A stretch of DNA of 64,000 nt, taken from Winogradskyella psychrotolerans (GTDB lineage Bacteria; Bacteroidota; Bacteroidia; Flavobacteriales; Flavobacteriaceae). The stretch spans positions 237,195-301,194 of the forward strand of contig NZ_JAHKPS010000022.1 in NCBI RefSeq assembly GCF_018860565.1. Direction: 5' to 3'. Shown here in pieces: positions 63,577 to 64,000 of the stretch (its first letter is position 1; every line of letters begins with the position of its first letter). Made by a program: the position numbers and the translations under genes. The notes under the pieces were generated by a model. It saw only the letters and a list, made by a program, of their open reading frames with translations. It was not told the DNA's origin and made no database searches.

Positions 63577-64000
63577 CTAATAATCATAATACCCATCACC
63601 ACCACTTGGCGTAACGCGTTTTCTATCCTTGTAAATTGCTAAGTTGAGTATCTCAGTATATTGCTCTTCTAATTCTTTTGTCTTATCTACGATGGTACCA
63701 TAACTTTCAGATTTAGAATAGTAATCGACAACCAATTGCTTTGGGTCTTTTGGCTTAATAAATGAAATGTAATGTAAGGCTTCAACCTTGCCAGAATACT
63801 CATCGTCTTTATCTATTTTAAAGAAATACATTACGGCATTTTTGCCTTTATCGGTTACAAAATCGCGCTTAAAAAGAAAGGCAATAGAATCTTTTTCTTT
63901 TTCAAAATTAGCATCAGATAAGAGCTTTGATTTGGCGAATTGTTGTTGACTGATATTAATAGATTTTAACTTACTTAAAAGCTTGGCGTCATCTAGTTTT
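63577..64000 (-). CDS. C-terminal part of a hypothetical protein (runs off the right edge)
   Basis: The frame is open from the edge, giving about 140 visible residues. An internal ATG at 63831 is not the start, because upstream codons continue the same kind of sequence (KSINISQQQFAKSKLLSDAN, then FLFKRDFVTDKGKNAVMYFF). Charged, with a basic Tyr/Gly tail (SGGDGYYDY). Not recognised. It converges with the AraC gene (4-nt gap). Confidence 0.6.
   Translation of the reverse strand, partial: KLDDAKLLSKLKSINISQQQFAKSKLLSDANFEKEKDSIAFLFKRDFVTDKGKNAVMYFFKIDKDDEYSGKVEALHYISFIKPKDPKQLVVDYYSKSESYGTIVDKTKELEEQYTEILNLAIYKDRKRVTPSGGDGYYDY

Overview
The window looks like chromosomal DNA of a marine-type gliding flavobacterium (Bacteroidota, Flavobacteriaceae). 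The DNA is AT-rich. Many genes are preceded by the Bacteroidota -7 box TAnnTTTG and few have a Shine-Dalgarno sequence. It carries the gliding and type IX secretion lipoproteins SprE/PorW and GldH, a secreted protease with a type IX sorting tail, and an F-type ATP synthase operon that ends at the gamma gene, with no beta or epsilon genes. No rRNA, tRNA, CRISPR array or prophage was seen.

Layout. 1-3950: end of a membrane protein, two membrane proteins with related N-termini, and an ABC exporter (permease and ATPase). 4140-13034: sprE, a bactofilin, then atpZ, a small membrane protein and atpBEFHAG. 13142-15331: three tandem lipoprotein genes built from four copies of one domain. 15552-22386: flippase, dut, nucleotidyltransferase, monooxygenase-like protein, TPR protein, DUF4292 lipoprotein and an EnvC-like protein. 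22406-24011 (minus): thioesterase and an HU/SPOR protein. 24276-30250: dprA, a 1552-residue secreted metalloprotease, then a decayed second copy of the dprA 3' end. 30302-36118: trpS, plsC, an ECF sigma factor with an envelope-spanning partner, a lipoprotein and recA. 36119-36565: a structured intergenic region that may encode a small RNA. 36566-44382: trhO, a radical SAM gene, ricT, gldH, a class A penicillin-binding protein and the scoAB CoA-transferase. 44743-50520 (minus): a probable six-gene operon. 50815-62462: an Lrp regulator and the heme genes hemB, hemF, hemE, hemCD and hemA, interleaved with a helicase and accessory genes. 62673 to the end: an AraC regulator divergent from hemA and a partial gene.

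The most striking object is at 55557-57035. A REP-associated tyrosine transposase (RAYT) is fused in frame to the heme enzyme HemF. The join lies in a 15-nt remnant of the 33-nt palindromic repeat that occurs six more times in the window. A full repeat in the same frame would supply a TAA stop, so an 18-nt deletion in the repeat centre explains the fusion. The neighbouring acetyltransferase gene still uses such a repeat as its stop. Other notable items are the dprA 3' duplication around the protease gene, the candidate small RNA upstream of trhO, the inner-membrane to outer-membrane barrel protein beside the sigma factor, the four-copy lipoprotein domain, and a helicase with a membrane hairpin.

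How the genes work together. hemB, hemC-D, hemE and hemF, with hemA, cover most of the path from glutamyl-tRNA to protoporphyrinogen. hemL and the last steps are not here. The ATP synthase genes form one transcription unit that probably has an extra promoter at atpB. SprE, GldH and the sorting-tail protease belong to the gliding and secretion machinery. All calls come from reading the sequence by eye; no database search was run.
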